DNA of 64,000 bases from Apium graveolens (Eukaryota > Streptophyta > Magnoliopsida > Apiales > Apiaceae). Location of the stretch: contig NC_133647.1 in assembly GCF_009905375.1 (NCBI RefSeq), forward strand, positions 79,226,231 to 79,290,230. The letters are read 5' to 3'. A program made the translations under genes and the position numbers. The notes below the pieces were generated by a model. It did no database searches. It saw nothing but the letters and a program-made list of their open reading frames with translations, and was not told the DNA's origin. Shown here piece by piece: positions 23,600 to 33,173 of this stretch (the first letter of the stretch is position 1; each line of letters opens with the position of its first letter).

Positions 23600-24814
23600 T
23601 TAAAATAATAAAAATACACACACTTTCAGAATTTTAAGAATAATATTAAGAAAATTCGAATTAATTAAATTAATTTAATAATTCGAATTAAATTAATTAT
23701 AATCGAAAAATTTAGACAGAAATGTATCTCGTTAAAATTCTTAACTCACAAACGCAGTTTTGAAAAGCCAAAAGACACAAAACAGAAATTGAAATTAAAA
23801 TTAAAAATAACCAAAATAAATAAAAAAAATAAAAAAAAACAGAAACTGATTTTGATTTGTTTTTGTTTTTTTTTAACAAAAATCCAACAGCACCTCTGTA
23901 TATATATACTTGTATGTATATATCACAGAGTGATGAATTGGTATGCTGAGTAAGAACTCGAGCAAAGGAGAATCAAATGGCAGTTTAGTTTGATTTTGAT
24001 CGAAGAGAGAGAAGAGAGAAAAGATAACTGTTGGAATTTGAAAAGAGAGAAACTGAATGAAAATAAAAACACACATAAACGATTAAGTAGTATAACTGGT
24101 ATGCAATCCGGGATTGTCATACCGATTGTCATACCAGGTAAAAAGAAAGAAAACAAATAAAAGAATAAATACTAAAATTATAACTGGTATGACAATCTGA
24201 TAGTCATACCGATTGTCATAACAGTATAATAATAAAAGGAAAATAATTATATATAAGGTTTATAACTGGCAAGACAATTGATAGTCATACCGATTGTCTT
24301 GCCAGTATAAAACTGTACTGAATAACATAATAAACAAAATTTAAACTGAAATGACTTTCAGCAAGACAATTTCTATTGTCTTGCCGATTGTCATATCAGC
24401 TTTAAACACAGAAACACACATATATAAATATGTACTGGAATAAAGACTTATATAACTTAGTAAAAATATCAGAAAATATTTACAAAATAGTAAAACTGAA
24501 ATACGGACCTATAATATTTACAGAATTAAAATAATTAAAATATTTCAGAGATAATAATATTTTTAGTCCAAAAATAGATTTCTTTTGAATTTTAACAAAT
24601 TAAATTCATAGAAAAATATTTTTAGAGAAAATAAAATATTCTGAGACATTAAAATTAACAAGTTGAGTAAATAAATAAGATAAGATAAGAGAAATTACAT
24701 AGAAATAAGCAAGAAATATGATAAAATGATAAAATAAATTTGCAAATGAATTTTTCATTTATGAAAAATTCATTTGTAAATTCATTCAAGAACAGATCCC
24801 AGATATTAACCAAA
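23600..24814 (-). other. Spacer between pol and third ORF of B, with palindromic repeats
   Basis: About 1.2 kb without a gene, AT-rich. Between 24097 and 24400 lie four near-palindromes of about 40 bp built from GGTATGACAAT or GCAAGACAAT and their complements. The clearest, 24266-24305, has 13-bp perfect arms (CTGGCAAGACAAT and its complement). The same words fill the LTRs of B. An A-rich run is at 23815-23845. Small ORFs at 23873-24156 are not convincing. Confidence 0.85.
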
Positions 24815-27800
24815 TTAATCACTAAAACTATTCAACATGCCCAATTTACCAACTAATCTGGTAAATGTGGATTCGTCAAGTGGTTTAGTGAAAATATCTG
24901 CTATTTGTTCTTCTGTTGGAACAAAAAATAGTTCAACAGTACCATTCATGACGTGCTCTCTAATAAAATGATACCTGATGTCAATGTCCTTTGTCCTCGA
25001 GTGCTGCACAGGGTTGTTGGTGATGGCTATTGCACTTGTATTGTCACATAAAATAGGAATTTTGTTCAATACAGAGCCATAGTCTCGTAGTTGGTTCCTA
25101 ATCCACAAGATCTGAGCACAGCAGCTTCCAGCAGCAATATATTCAGCCTCGGCCGTTGAGTTGGAAACTGTTTGTTGTTTCTTGCTGTACCATGAGACTA
25201 GTCTGCTACCTAGGAATTGACAACTCCCTGAGGTGCTTTTCCTATCAACAACACTTCCTGCATAATCTGAATCTGTATATCCGACAAGGTTAAAACCAGA
25301 TTCTTTAGGGTACCAAATACCTAGATTTGGTGTTCCCTTAAGATATCTTAAGATTCGTTTAACAGCAATGAGATGAATATCTCTAGGATCCGCTTGGAAC
25401 CTTGCACATAAGCATGTAGCATACATAATATCTGGTCTACTTGCAGTAAGATAGAGTAACGAGACAATCATACCTCTGTAGCTTGTGACATCTACCTTAA
25501 TGGAGTTTTCACATGGTCCAAGCTTGACAGCTGTAGTTGATGGAGTCATTGCTGATACAGAGTCCTCTAGATTGTACTTTTTGAGGAGTTCCTTGAGATA
25601 CTTGGATTGACAAATAAATGTTCCATCTAACCTTTAATTTACTTGTAATCCAAGGAAGAACTTCAGCTCTCCCATCATGCTCATTTCAAACTTGCTATGC
25701 ATTAACTTAGCAAATCTCTTACAGAGATTATCATTAGTAGACCCAAATATTATATCATCCACATAGACTTGGACTAATATAGTATCATTCTTATGTTTTT
25801 TAGAAAAGAGAGTTTTGTCTATGACACCTCTAACAAAGCTATTTTCAATAAGAAATTCAGAGAGAGTGTCATACCATTTTCTTGGAGACTGTTTGAGACC
25901 ATAGATTGCCTTGAAAAGAAAGTAGACAAAATGCAAATGATCTGGATCTTCAAAGCCAGGAGGTTGCTCTACATACACCTCTTCATCCAGCTTCCGATTC
26001 AGAAAGGCACTCTTGACATCCATTTGATAAACTTTAAAGTTTGAAAATGCTGCGAATGCCAGAAATATCCTGATGGCCTCAAGTCTAGCCACTGGAGCAT
26101 AGGTTTCATCATAATTAATGCCTTCAGCTTGAGAATACCCTTTAGCTACCAGTCTTGCCTTGTTTCTTGTAACCACACCATCTTCATCTAGTTTATTCCT
26201 GAATACCCACCTAGTACCAACAGCTTTCTTGTGTACAGGCCTAGGTACCAGTTTCCAGACTTGTTGACTTTCAAACTGATTGAGTTCATCTTGCATAGCA
26301 ATCACCCAATCTGGATCAGTCAGTGCTTCTTCAATTTTCTTAGGTTCCATCTCAGAAAGAAATCCTGAGAACAGACACTCATTTTGAGTAGCACGTCTAG
26401 TTCTGACTCCAACATCTGGATCACCAATAATTAACTCAAAAGGGTGAGCTTTATTCCAGACAGTCTGTCTTGGAAGATTTGATCTTGATGATTCGCCTTG
26501 AAATTCATTGTGATGTTGTGTCCTACTAGATGATCCTTCAGCATCTCTCCCTGAGTTGTTGCCATGTTGACTTGAAGATTCTCCATCAGTAGCAGTGGTA
26601 TCTCCATTGTTGCCAAAGTTTCCATCACCATTACCTTGAGTATCATCATGATTAACAGGTTCTTCACCAGCAACAACCTCAGGTTCTTGACCATGTTCTG
26701 ATTCTGAATCTGACGTATCATCAAACTTCAGTTTCTCAGAAGGATCTTCAGTTTGGATACTAGGGAGTTTAGTGTCATCAAATGTAACATTGACACTTTC
26801 AGTTACTTTGTGTTGATCAATGATATACACTCTATATGATCTTCTTCCATATCCAACAAAAATACCCTCATATGCCTTTGCCTCGAACTTACCACGACGA
26901 TCATCTCCATCCTTGAGCACGAAGCATCTGGCACCAAATACATGAAAGTATTTGATAGAAGGTTTCTGTTCATTCAAAATCTCATAAGGAGTTTTCATGA
27001 AGTCTTTGTTGATTAGAGTTTGATTCTGAGTATAACATGCAGTATTGATAGCTTCAGCCCAAAAGTACATTGGAAGACCTGATTCACTTAACATCGTTCT
27101 TGCAGCTTCAATCAATGTACGATTCTTCCTTTCTACCACTCCATTTTGCTGAGGGGTTCTAGGAGCTGAAAATTGTCTAGTAATCCCTTTGTCTGTACAG
27201 AATCCATTGAGAAGTGCATTCTTGAATTCTGTCCCATTATCTGACCTTATTGCTCTAACAGGGACGTTAGAATCTAACTCAATCATCTTGATATGATCAA
27301 TCACAACTTGTGGTGTTTCATCCTTAGAGTGAAGAAATAAAACCCACGTATACTTGGAATAGTCATCAACTATCACAAGACAGTAACACTTCTTTGACAT
27401 TGAAACGATATTAACTGGACCAAATAAATCCATGTGCAATAATTGCAGAACACCAGTTATGGAAGATGTGTCAGTGCCTTTGTGACTTGCTTTCTTTGAC
27501 TTTCCTTTCTGGCAAGCCTCACATAGTCCTTCTGGAGAGAATTCCAGCTGAGGCAGACCTCTTACCAATTCTCTTTTGACAAGAGAATTCATTGTTTTGA
27601 AATTGAGATGAGAAAGTCTCTTGTGCCATAGCCAACTCTCATCTGACGATGCCTTTGCATAGAAACAATTGACTTCAAGATTGCTTCCAGAGTTCATGTC
27701 AGCTACGAACAGATTTCCTTTCCGGATTCCCATTAAGGAGGGTTTTTCACTTTTCTTGTGCAGAATCTGACACTTCAGCTTGTCGAATAAAACATTGTAG

Positions 27801-28282
27801 CCGTTGTCACAAAACTGACTAATGCTAAGCAGATTGTGTTCAAGTCCTTGCACAACATATACATTTTCAATGATAACATTTCCAGCTAGCAAACAGCCAT
27901 ATTCCTCCGTTAAACCTTTGCTGTTATCTCCAAAGGTAACCACTGGGCCAGCTTTCTCAACCACATTTGATAGCAGGGCTCTATCTCCGGTCATATGTCT
28001 TGACGATCCGCTGTCAAGAATCCACACTACCGGTTGTACCTGTTTAATGCCCTGCAATACAAATGGATTAGACCTTCTTCGGAACCCAAGCTTGGCTGGG
28101 TCCGGCATACTTGTAAAATTGACCTTTATCAGGCAAAACAACATTCTTAATTTTAATATTCTCAACGTTCCCAATGACTGAACATTTGACCTTGTGAACA
28201 GCCTTGACAAATTTCTGTTTAGGCTTAGGCACAAATGTCTCCTTTCTAGCTTTAGGAGGACTAGCAGTCTTAGACCTATCAT
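24815..28282 (-). pseudogene. pol of element B (PR-IN-RT-RNase H), one in-frame stop
   Basis: Ty1/copia polyprotein. The frame is open from 28282, overlaps the 3' end of gag in another phase and runs to 24815 with one TAA at 25634-25636, between the RT core and its connection to RNase H. Protease has [13 protein letters not shown]. Integrase has its zinc-binding residues ([14 protein letters not shown]), [17 protein letters not shown] and [11 protein letters not shown], so its D,D,E residues are all present. RT has YVDDIIFGS. RNase H has SDYAG, AEAEYIAA and DNTSAIAI. Gag and pol are separated by a stop and a frame change near 28060, so Pol needs frameshifting, splicing or similar. The single stop is the main visible lesion; truncated Pol would lack RNase H. 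Confidence 0.93.
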
Positions 28283-30137
28283 GCTTTCTATTATTCACAT
28301 GCTGACGAGGAGTAGTCTTATCATTAGAAACATGCTTACCATTAAAATAAGCAAACATCAGATTAAAAGCACAAGACATACAATCAGGAACACCACATGC
28401 TTTATGAGAAGGATTAACAATAGGCAACTTATGCATGGTAGACATGGCATTTGTGTTATCCAACTCATGTGTGTCTGAGTTAGTCTCAGTTGCTTTCATA
28501 ACCTTGACTGGAACTTTTGACACACTTGACTTGGAGACAGCTTTCCCATTAGCATTATCTTCAGCACGGATTTCTTCTTGTATAATAAAAGAGGTCTCAT
28601 CAAATGGTTCAGCAATTGATTCTTTATAGAGGGGTTCATCAACACCCTTAAGCACATGTGGTACTTCCCTGCCTTTAGCACAAACATGAGGAGGGGAGTT
28701 TATGCCTAATTTTCCAATAGCAGTATTGTAATCATAACCTATACCAGATGTTTGATTAACAGCTTGCTTATTGTAAAACTCTTTGGACTTCGAACAAGAA
28801 TTAAAGTAAGCTTTAACCTTAGCCTCAAGACCAGTGATCTTGTCTTTAAGAATAGTTTCAAGTTTTCTATAACAGTCAACTCTATTCTCTAGAAAAGACA
28901 CTTGATCTTTTAATTTATCTTGATTAATGTGTACAAGTCTTAATTCATTGACCTCTTTCTCAAGGTCTTTGATTTGTTGATTTAACAATTCATTATCACG
29001 ACGAGCACAATCTAAGGAACCTCCTAGATGATAAACTAATTCAGCATCAGTAAATTTTACCTCTTTTCTTGACGATGAGGTGCTTGCATCACTAGCCATG
29101 AGAGCAAGATTCCCAACTTCTTCATCTTCACTGTTAGTATCATCCCAGCTTCTTCCCTTTGCCAGGTAAGCCCTTTCAGATTTACTCTTCTGATTAGAAT
29201 CGTAAGAGTTCTTCCTAGCTTGTTTTGGCTTCCTGCATTCTGTGGAAAAGTGTCCCAACTCATTACAGTTGAAGCATCGAATGGTGCTTCGATCAACCAT
29301 CCCTGTTTTATACCCACCACTGCTGGTGTTAGAGGATGAAGATCCACCTTTCTGGAATCTGTTGTAGTTGGACTTGTAGTTGAACTTGGGATTCCTTTTG
29401 AATCTGACATTTGAGAATCTCTTGACAATCAGGGCCATTGACTCATCCTCCAATTGCTCCAGTTCTTCCAAGGAATAATAATCATCTCCTGATTGATTTG
29501 TAGTAGGAGAATCAAATTCTGCTACTATCACATTATCTTCAACCTTGGAAGACTGTACCATTCTATGTTCGAGATGAGTTGGCAGTGTTAAAAGGAACTT
29601 TTTGTTGACCTCCCTGATGGAATAGTATTTACCATTAATGTTCAGGTTGTTGATCAATGCATTGTACCTCTCAAACACTTCAGTGATTCCTTCCCCTGGA
29701 TTGGATTTAAAGTATTCATACTCAGAGGTTAGGATTTCTAGTTTGTTCTCCCTAACTTCCTCTGTGCCTTCATTAAGAATCTCAAAAGTTTCCCAGATAT
29801 GTTTGGAATCTTTACAATTCATCACATGTCTATTCATCAGGGGATTAAGGGAATCTACTAAGATTAATTGAAGGCTAGCATCCAGGGAGGCTTCTTCTAT
29901 TTCAGCAGGAGAGAAGTCCTCAGGATCCTTCACATAAGTTCTCGCTTTGGTGATCACCACATCATTTTCTATTATCTCTGGTTCAATAACCATAGGAATT
30001 TTTGGACCCTTCTTCAACACTTGCAAATATTTGGGATTAGCAACCTGTAAAAACAGTAGCATCTTCTTCTTCCACATAACATAATTTTCTTTATCGAAAA
30101 GTGGAATTTTAACGGTTCCAACTTTTTGTGTAGTCAT
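28068..30137 (-). CDS. gag of element B
   Basis: Gag precursor of 689 residues, open from the ATG at 30137. The N-terminal part (about residues 10-190) is the copia UBN2-type gag domain. A CCHC zinc knuckle is complete at C288, C291, H296 and C301. Residues about 360-450 are Leu/Lys/Glu-rich with coiled-coil character. A cysteine cluster (CGVPDCMSC) lies near 600, and the protein ends WVPKKV, as Gag of A ends WVPKYT. Compared with Gag of A, the roughly 40-50 residues around ERLYGILKNYELE are missing between residues 192 and 193. This suggests an in-frame deletion, so the protein may not assemble normally even though it is open. Confidence 0.88.
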   Translation of the reverse strand: MTTQKVGTVKIPLFDKENYVMWKKKMLLFLQVANPKYLQVLKKGPKIPMVIEPEIIENDVVITKARTYVKDPEDFSPAEIEEASLDASLQLILVDSLNPLMNRHVMNCKDSKHIWETFEILNEGTEEVRENKLEILTSEYEYFKSNPGEGITEVFERYNALINNLNINGKYYSIREVNKKFLLTLPTHLEHRMVQSSKVEDNVIVAEFDSPTTNQSGDDYYSLEELEQLEDESMALIVKRFSNVRFKRNPKFNYKSNYNRFQKGGSSSSNTSSGGYKTGMVDRSTIRCFNCNELGHFSTECRKPKQARKNSYDSNQKSKSERAYLAKGRSWDDTNSEDEEVGNLALMASDASTSSSRKEVKFTDAELVYHLGGSLDCARRDNELLNQQIKDLEKEVNELRLVHINQDKLKDQVSFLENRVDCYRKLETILKDKITGLEAKVKAYFNSCSKSKEFYNKQAVNQTSGIGYDYNTAIGKLGINSPPHVCAKGREVPHVLKGVDEPLYKESIAEPFDETSFIIQEEIRAEDNANGKAVSKSSVSKVPVKVMKATETNSDTHELDNTNAMSTMHKLPIVNPSHKACGVPDCMSCAFNLMFAYFNGKHVSNDKTTPRQHVNNRKHDRSKTASPPKARKETFVPKPKQKFVKAVHKVKCSVIGNVENIKIKNVVLPDKGQFYKYAGPSQAWVPKKV

Positions 30138-30220
30138 TATGAATTTTTTGAGTGAATAAAAAATTCAAGAAGTGAAAGAAACACAAAAGTCTAGGATCTA
30201 GATTTGTACGTTAATCAGAA

Positions 30221-30233
30221 GGCTCTGATACCA
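30221..30233 (-). other. Primer-binding site, B
   Basis: Plus strand GGCTCTGATACCA, i.e. TGGTATCAGAGCC on the element's strand, two bases from the 5' LTR. Complementary to initiator-Met tRNA. Confidence 0.95.
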
Positions 30234-30235
30234 AT

Positions 30236-31596
30236 TGTTAGGTCCCAATTTGTTTGTAGAAGGGGGGTTGAATGCAAACAATACCGTTTAATCGAATAAA
30301 ATGCAGAATAAAATTGTGAAACAAAATTCAAGTTAAATAAAACTTTTATTAAACTTGAAAGGTGTTACAACTACGGTATCGGTTACAAGGGATTAATCTC
30401 AAATCAATTATTACAAATCTAGAATAAATTCGACATGAACTTTTTCTATTTTTGTAATTAAAAGATCAAATGCTAAATGCGATTTGAGATTAAGTTCTAG
30501 GGATTTTAATCCGCTAGATTGATACACAAGAACAAGATAAATATTTCTAGTTGATTGGATTTAACTTTACAATCTAGAAATTTAATCTTGAAGATAAGCA
30601 GATGAAAAATAAAATGTTATGCTTTTGTTTTCTGCTCCTTTTTCTCTTGTGTGTTCTGTTTGATTGGATTCTGTAAGTTGTGTATCAACAAAAGTCTTCT
30701 GCTGCTTTTTATCAAACACCGAACTGAAAAATGTACTGGCATGACAATCTCTTTGGCCAGCAAGACTTTCGGTATGACAATATTTACAACTAGCAAGACA
30801 ATCAAAATGAACTAGCAAGACTTTCGGTATGACTATTGATTGTCATACCGATTGTCATATTAGTTCAAATAAATTGTCTTGCTGAATTAATAACAGATTT
30901 TAATCTAAACAGAAATTCTAATAAGACAATTAAATGTATTGGCATGACTTTCGGTATGACTATCAATTGTCATACCGATTGTCATACTAGTTCAAATGAA
31001 TTGTCTTGTTTTGAATTTAAGCAGATTTTAAACCAATTAAAATCTTGTAAATCCTCAATATTAATTCTAAATTAATTAATCAATTTAATTCAATTAATCA
31101 ATAAATTAATCTTTGCAGATATAATTTATTTTCTTAATTAAATTATATGACTTAATTAATTAATAGAGAATTAATACTAACCCTGAGCAGCATCCATTCT
31201 TCTGACAATCTTCTGAAAATCACTGAGACTTATGAATCAATTCCGCCACTTCAATGCTGACACTCGATGTACTGTCTGGTTCATGAGTGACTAACTTCCG
31301 TGACGTTTCTTCATGTCTTGACTTTGATACTCTATTTAAATCCTTGTAATAAATGATACCCTGACGAGATCTCTGTCACTTGATTAAATCCACGATCTTG
31401 ATTTATATCACTGAGGCATGATCAAATTCTTGAACTTCTTCCAGTGAATCTTCAAGTCTGCAGGTTTCTTTATCCTTTGACAGATGTTACTTTGTGAGAT
31501 CTCTCTGATGATAGATCCACTATTTACTTATTACATTCTTATTTGAGTTGAGTTAAATCCTCGAATAAACGAATAGGCTATGACATATGCCTTTCA
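30236..31596 (-). repeat. 5' LTR of element B (right copy)
   Basis: Same 1361-bp sequence as 18575-19935, with about nine differences. It is bounded by the TTACT duplication on the right and the PBS on the left. It holds the same GGTATGAC and GCAAGACA inverted-repeat cluster at about 30735-31005. Confidence 0.95.
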
Positions 31597-31601
31597 TTAC
31601 T
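31597..31601. other. Target-site duplication of element B, right (TTACT)
   Basis: Second copy of TTACT, after the CA end of the right LTR of B. Confidence 0.95.
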
Positions 31602-31931
31602 GCAAGAAGATTGGTATTGAAGAAGATTGAAGAACTAAGGAGTGTTAGAGCTAAAGATGCACTCCCAAAGACTCTAATCATCCCTTACACAGGGAGAAGA
31701 GTGCATCTAAGGCCCTACTGGCTGATGGAGTTCATAGATGACAAAGGTGTGAGAAGATTCTTCAGATTAGAAGACCAATTGAGCATCTCTAACAATGAGA
31801 CTCTTTTGGAAATGCAAGGAAAGCTAAATCTCTCAGAATCTGATGAACTGGAATTCCACAGGCAGCTCCAAAATCAGATTGAGGAAAATAACAGAAAGCT
31901 TGAAAAGAGATCTAGACCTTCAAGAAACTAG
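31602..31931 (+). pseudogene. Third ORF of element A, 3' end
   Basis: The last 110 codons or so of the third ORF of A, cut off by element B. If B and one TTACT copy are ignored, the frame that reads into 18574 continues here without a shift and ends at TAG 31929-31931. The piece is rich in charged residues, with a Leu/Glu/Gln/Lys-rich helical end (about 31810-31925). The ATG at 31587 that opens this stretch lies in the LTR of B and is accidental. Confidence 0.8.
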
Positions 31932-32121
31932 ACAAATCTGCTCAGGCTTGAGGAGCATCTTGAAAAATGACTGTGAGCAAAACTTTGTACATTTTTGTTA
32001 ATTGAAGCACTTTTCAGTAATATCTACTTCCTCTTAAAGTTATATTTCTAGGGTGTTTTGTTATCATCAAGTATCTCTTAATTTATGGCTACAATTCCAG
32101 TAGACATAAATTGGGGGAGAT
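31932..32121 (+). other. 3' untranslated region and polypurine tract of A
   Basis: About 190 bp of non-coding sequence ending in TTGGGGGAGAT (32111-32121), the polypurine tract directly before the 3' LTR. Confidence 0.85.
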
Positions 32122-33168
32122 TGTTGTGTATATGTTGTGTACTTGATGATTTCATGAACAAAATACCTTAGTAGATTTTACTTAGTGAAATAATGTAGCA
32201 CTCGACGGATAAGATTTATAGTCCCGACGGATGAATCATTATAGTCCCAACGGATGATGACTTATTATCCATCGAGTGAGTAGCTTATGTAATAATAAGT
32301 CTGTAGCATATTTCTGCATTCACCATTGTATAGATTATGTAAGTAGTATTCAAGTCATGTTGACTTTGACTAGATATGCAGAATAGGTTGATTAATTGTA
32401 CATAAATGATGTCTTGTAATTCTGCATAAATGAAATGAAGTCAAGTGCCAGTTTGCTACCCGATGGATAACCTACAATGAAGTCGACGGATGATCAAATA
32501 GACAACCCGACGGATGATCAATAAATCAACGGATGATCATGAACCCGACGGATAAAGAATTCAAATATCTGTTGATAATGACAACACAGTCACATGCGTC
32601 GAGTGGATGCAAATGGTTAGTGGTAGCCTATTCAACTGGGTTTTCGAGAACAAAGAAGCATTGTCATTTCCATGCTATTATGAAGATATTCAAAGATGCT
32701 GGAATAGAGTAATGAAGTAGCATTGTAATAGACTAGATAGTTTTTATTTTATTATCTTGTCTTATTACTATGTAATCTTGGTGATATAGAAACCAAGTAG
32801 TAGCAACTAAGACACTATCGATCTAAGCAAGAAAGCAGAGAAACATTTGTAAGCAGGATTCTTAGCATTTCTCCGTAGTCTTAGAAGTTCAGTTGTTGTA
32901 AGCAGCTGTGAGTATTTTTGCACACAGGGTTCTCTCGATATATAATATATATCTCTGGTGGAATCATTCAAATCCACCAGAAAGTTTTTAAAGACTCTTG
33001 TTTTTAATTACTTATGTTTTGATTCACTTAAATTTTATATTCCGCATTGTGCTAATCAATACACTTATATTTATATTTGAGTTAGAACATTTTATTTCAA
33101 GAAAAAGTTTCATGAATTCCATTCAACCCCCCTTCTGTAATTTTTGTCATATTGTTAAGGGACTAACA
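32122..33168 (+). repeat. 3' LTR of element A
   Basis: 1047 bp, TGTTGTGTAT ... GGACTAACA, aligned with 7132-8179 at roughly 96 percent by eye. It is followed by the AAATG duplication. Motif clusters lie at about 32200-32275 and 32458-32562. Some motif copies have decayed differently in the two LTRs, e.g. CCGATGG here against CCGACGG in the left LTR. Confidence 0.95.
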
Positions 33169-33173
33169 AAATG
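33169..33173. other. Target-site duplication of element A, right (AAATG)
   Basis: Second copy of AAATG; see 7127-7131. Confidence 0.9.

Larger units (their letters stand above)
18575..31596 (-). mobile_element. Element B: young, nearly intact SIRE-like Ty1/copia element
   Basis: 13,022 bp on the minus strand with two 1361-bp LTRs, TTACT duplication, PBS (30221), gag, pol, spacer, long third ORF and polypurine tract. By eye the LTRs differ at about nine positions (for instance in 19302-19312 against the matching part of the right LTR), i.e. under 1 percent, so the insertion is recent. Only single stops break pol (25634) and the third ORF (22040). Gag is open but probably carries an in-frame gap. 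It sits inside the third ORF of element A without other damage. It belongs to a different SIRE-like family from A: the LTRs share no obvious sequence. Confidence 0.96.
7132..33168 (+). mobile_element. Element A: SIRE-like Ty1/copia element carrying nested element B
   Basis: Complete structure: LTRs 7132-8179 and 32122-33168, target duplication AAATG, PBS 8182, gag, pol, a spacer, a long third ORF, a polypurine tract and the 3' LTR. Without element B and one copy of its TTACT duplication it is about 13.0 kb, in the size range of SIRE/Maximus elements. Gag, pol and the third ORF each carry several stops or frameshifts, so it could move only with outside help, if at all. The LTRs differ at roughly 40 sites by eye, which makes it older than B. 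It inserted in the leader of C. Confidence 0.95.

Noticed and set aside
31587..31931. A separate 114-codon gene starting at 31587
   Set aside because: Its ATG lies in the LTR of B. The rest is the displaced 3' end of the third ORF of A, in phase with 18574.
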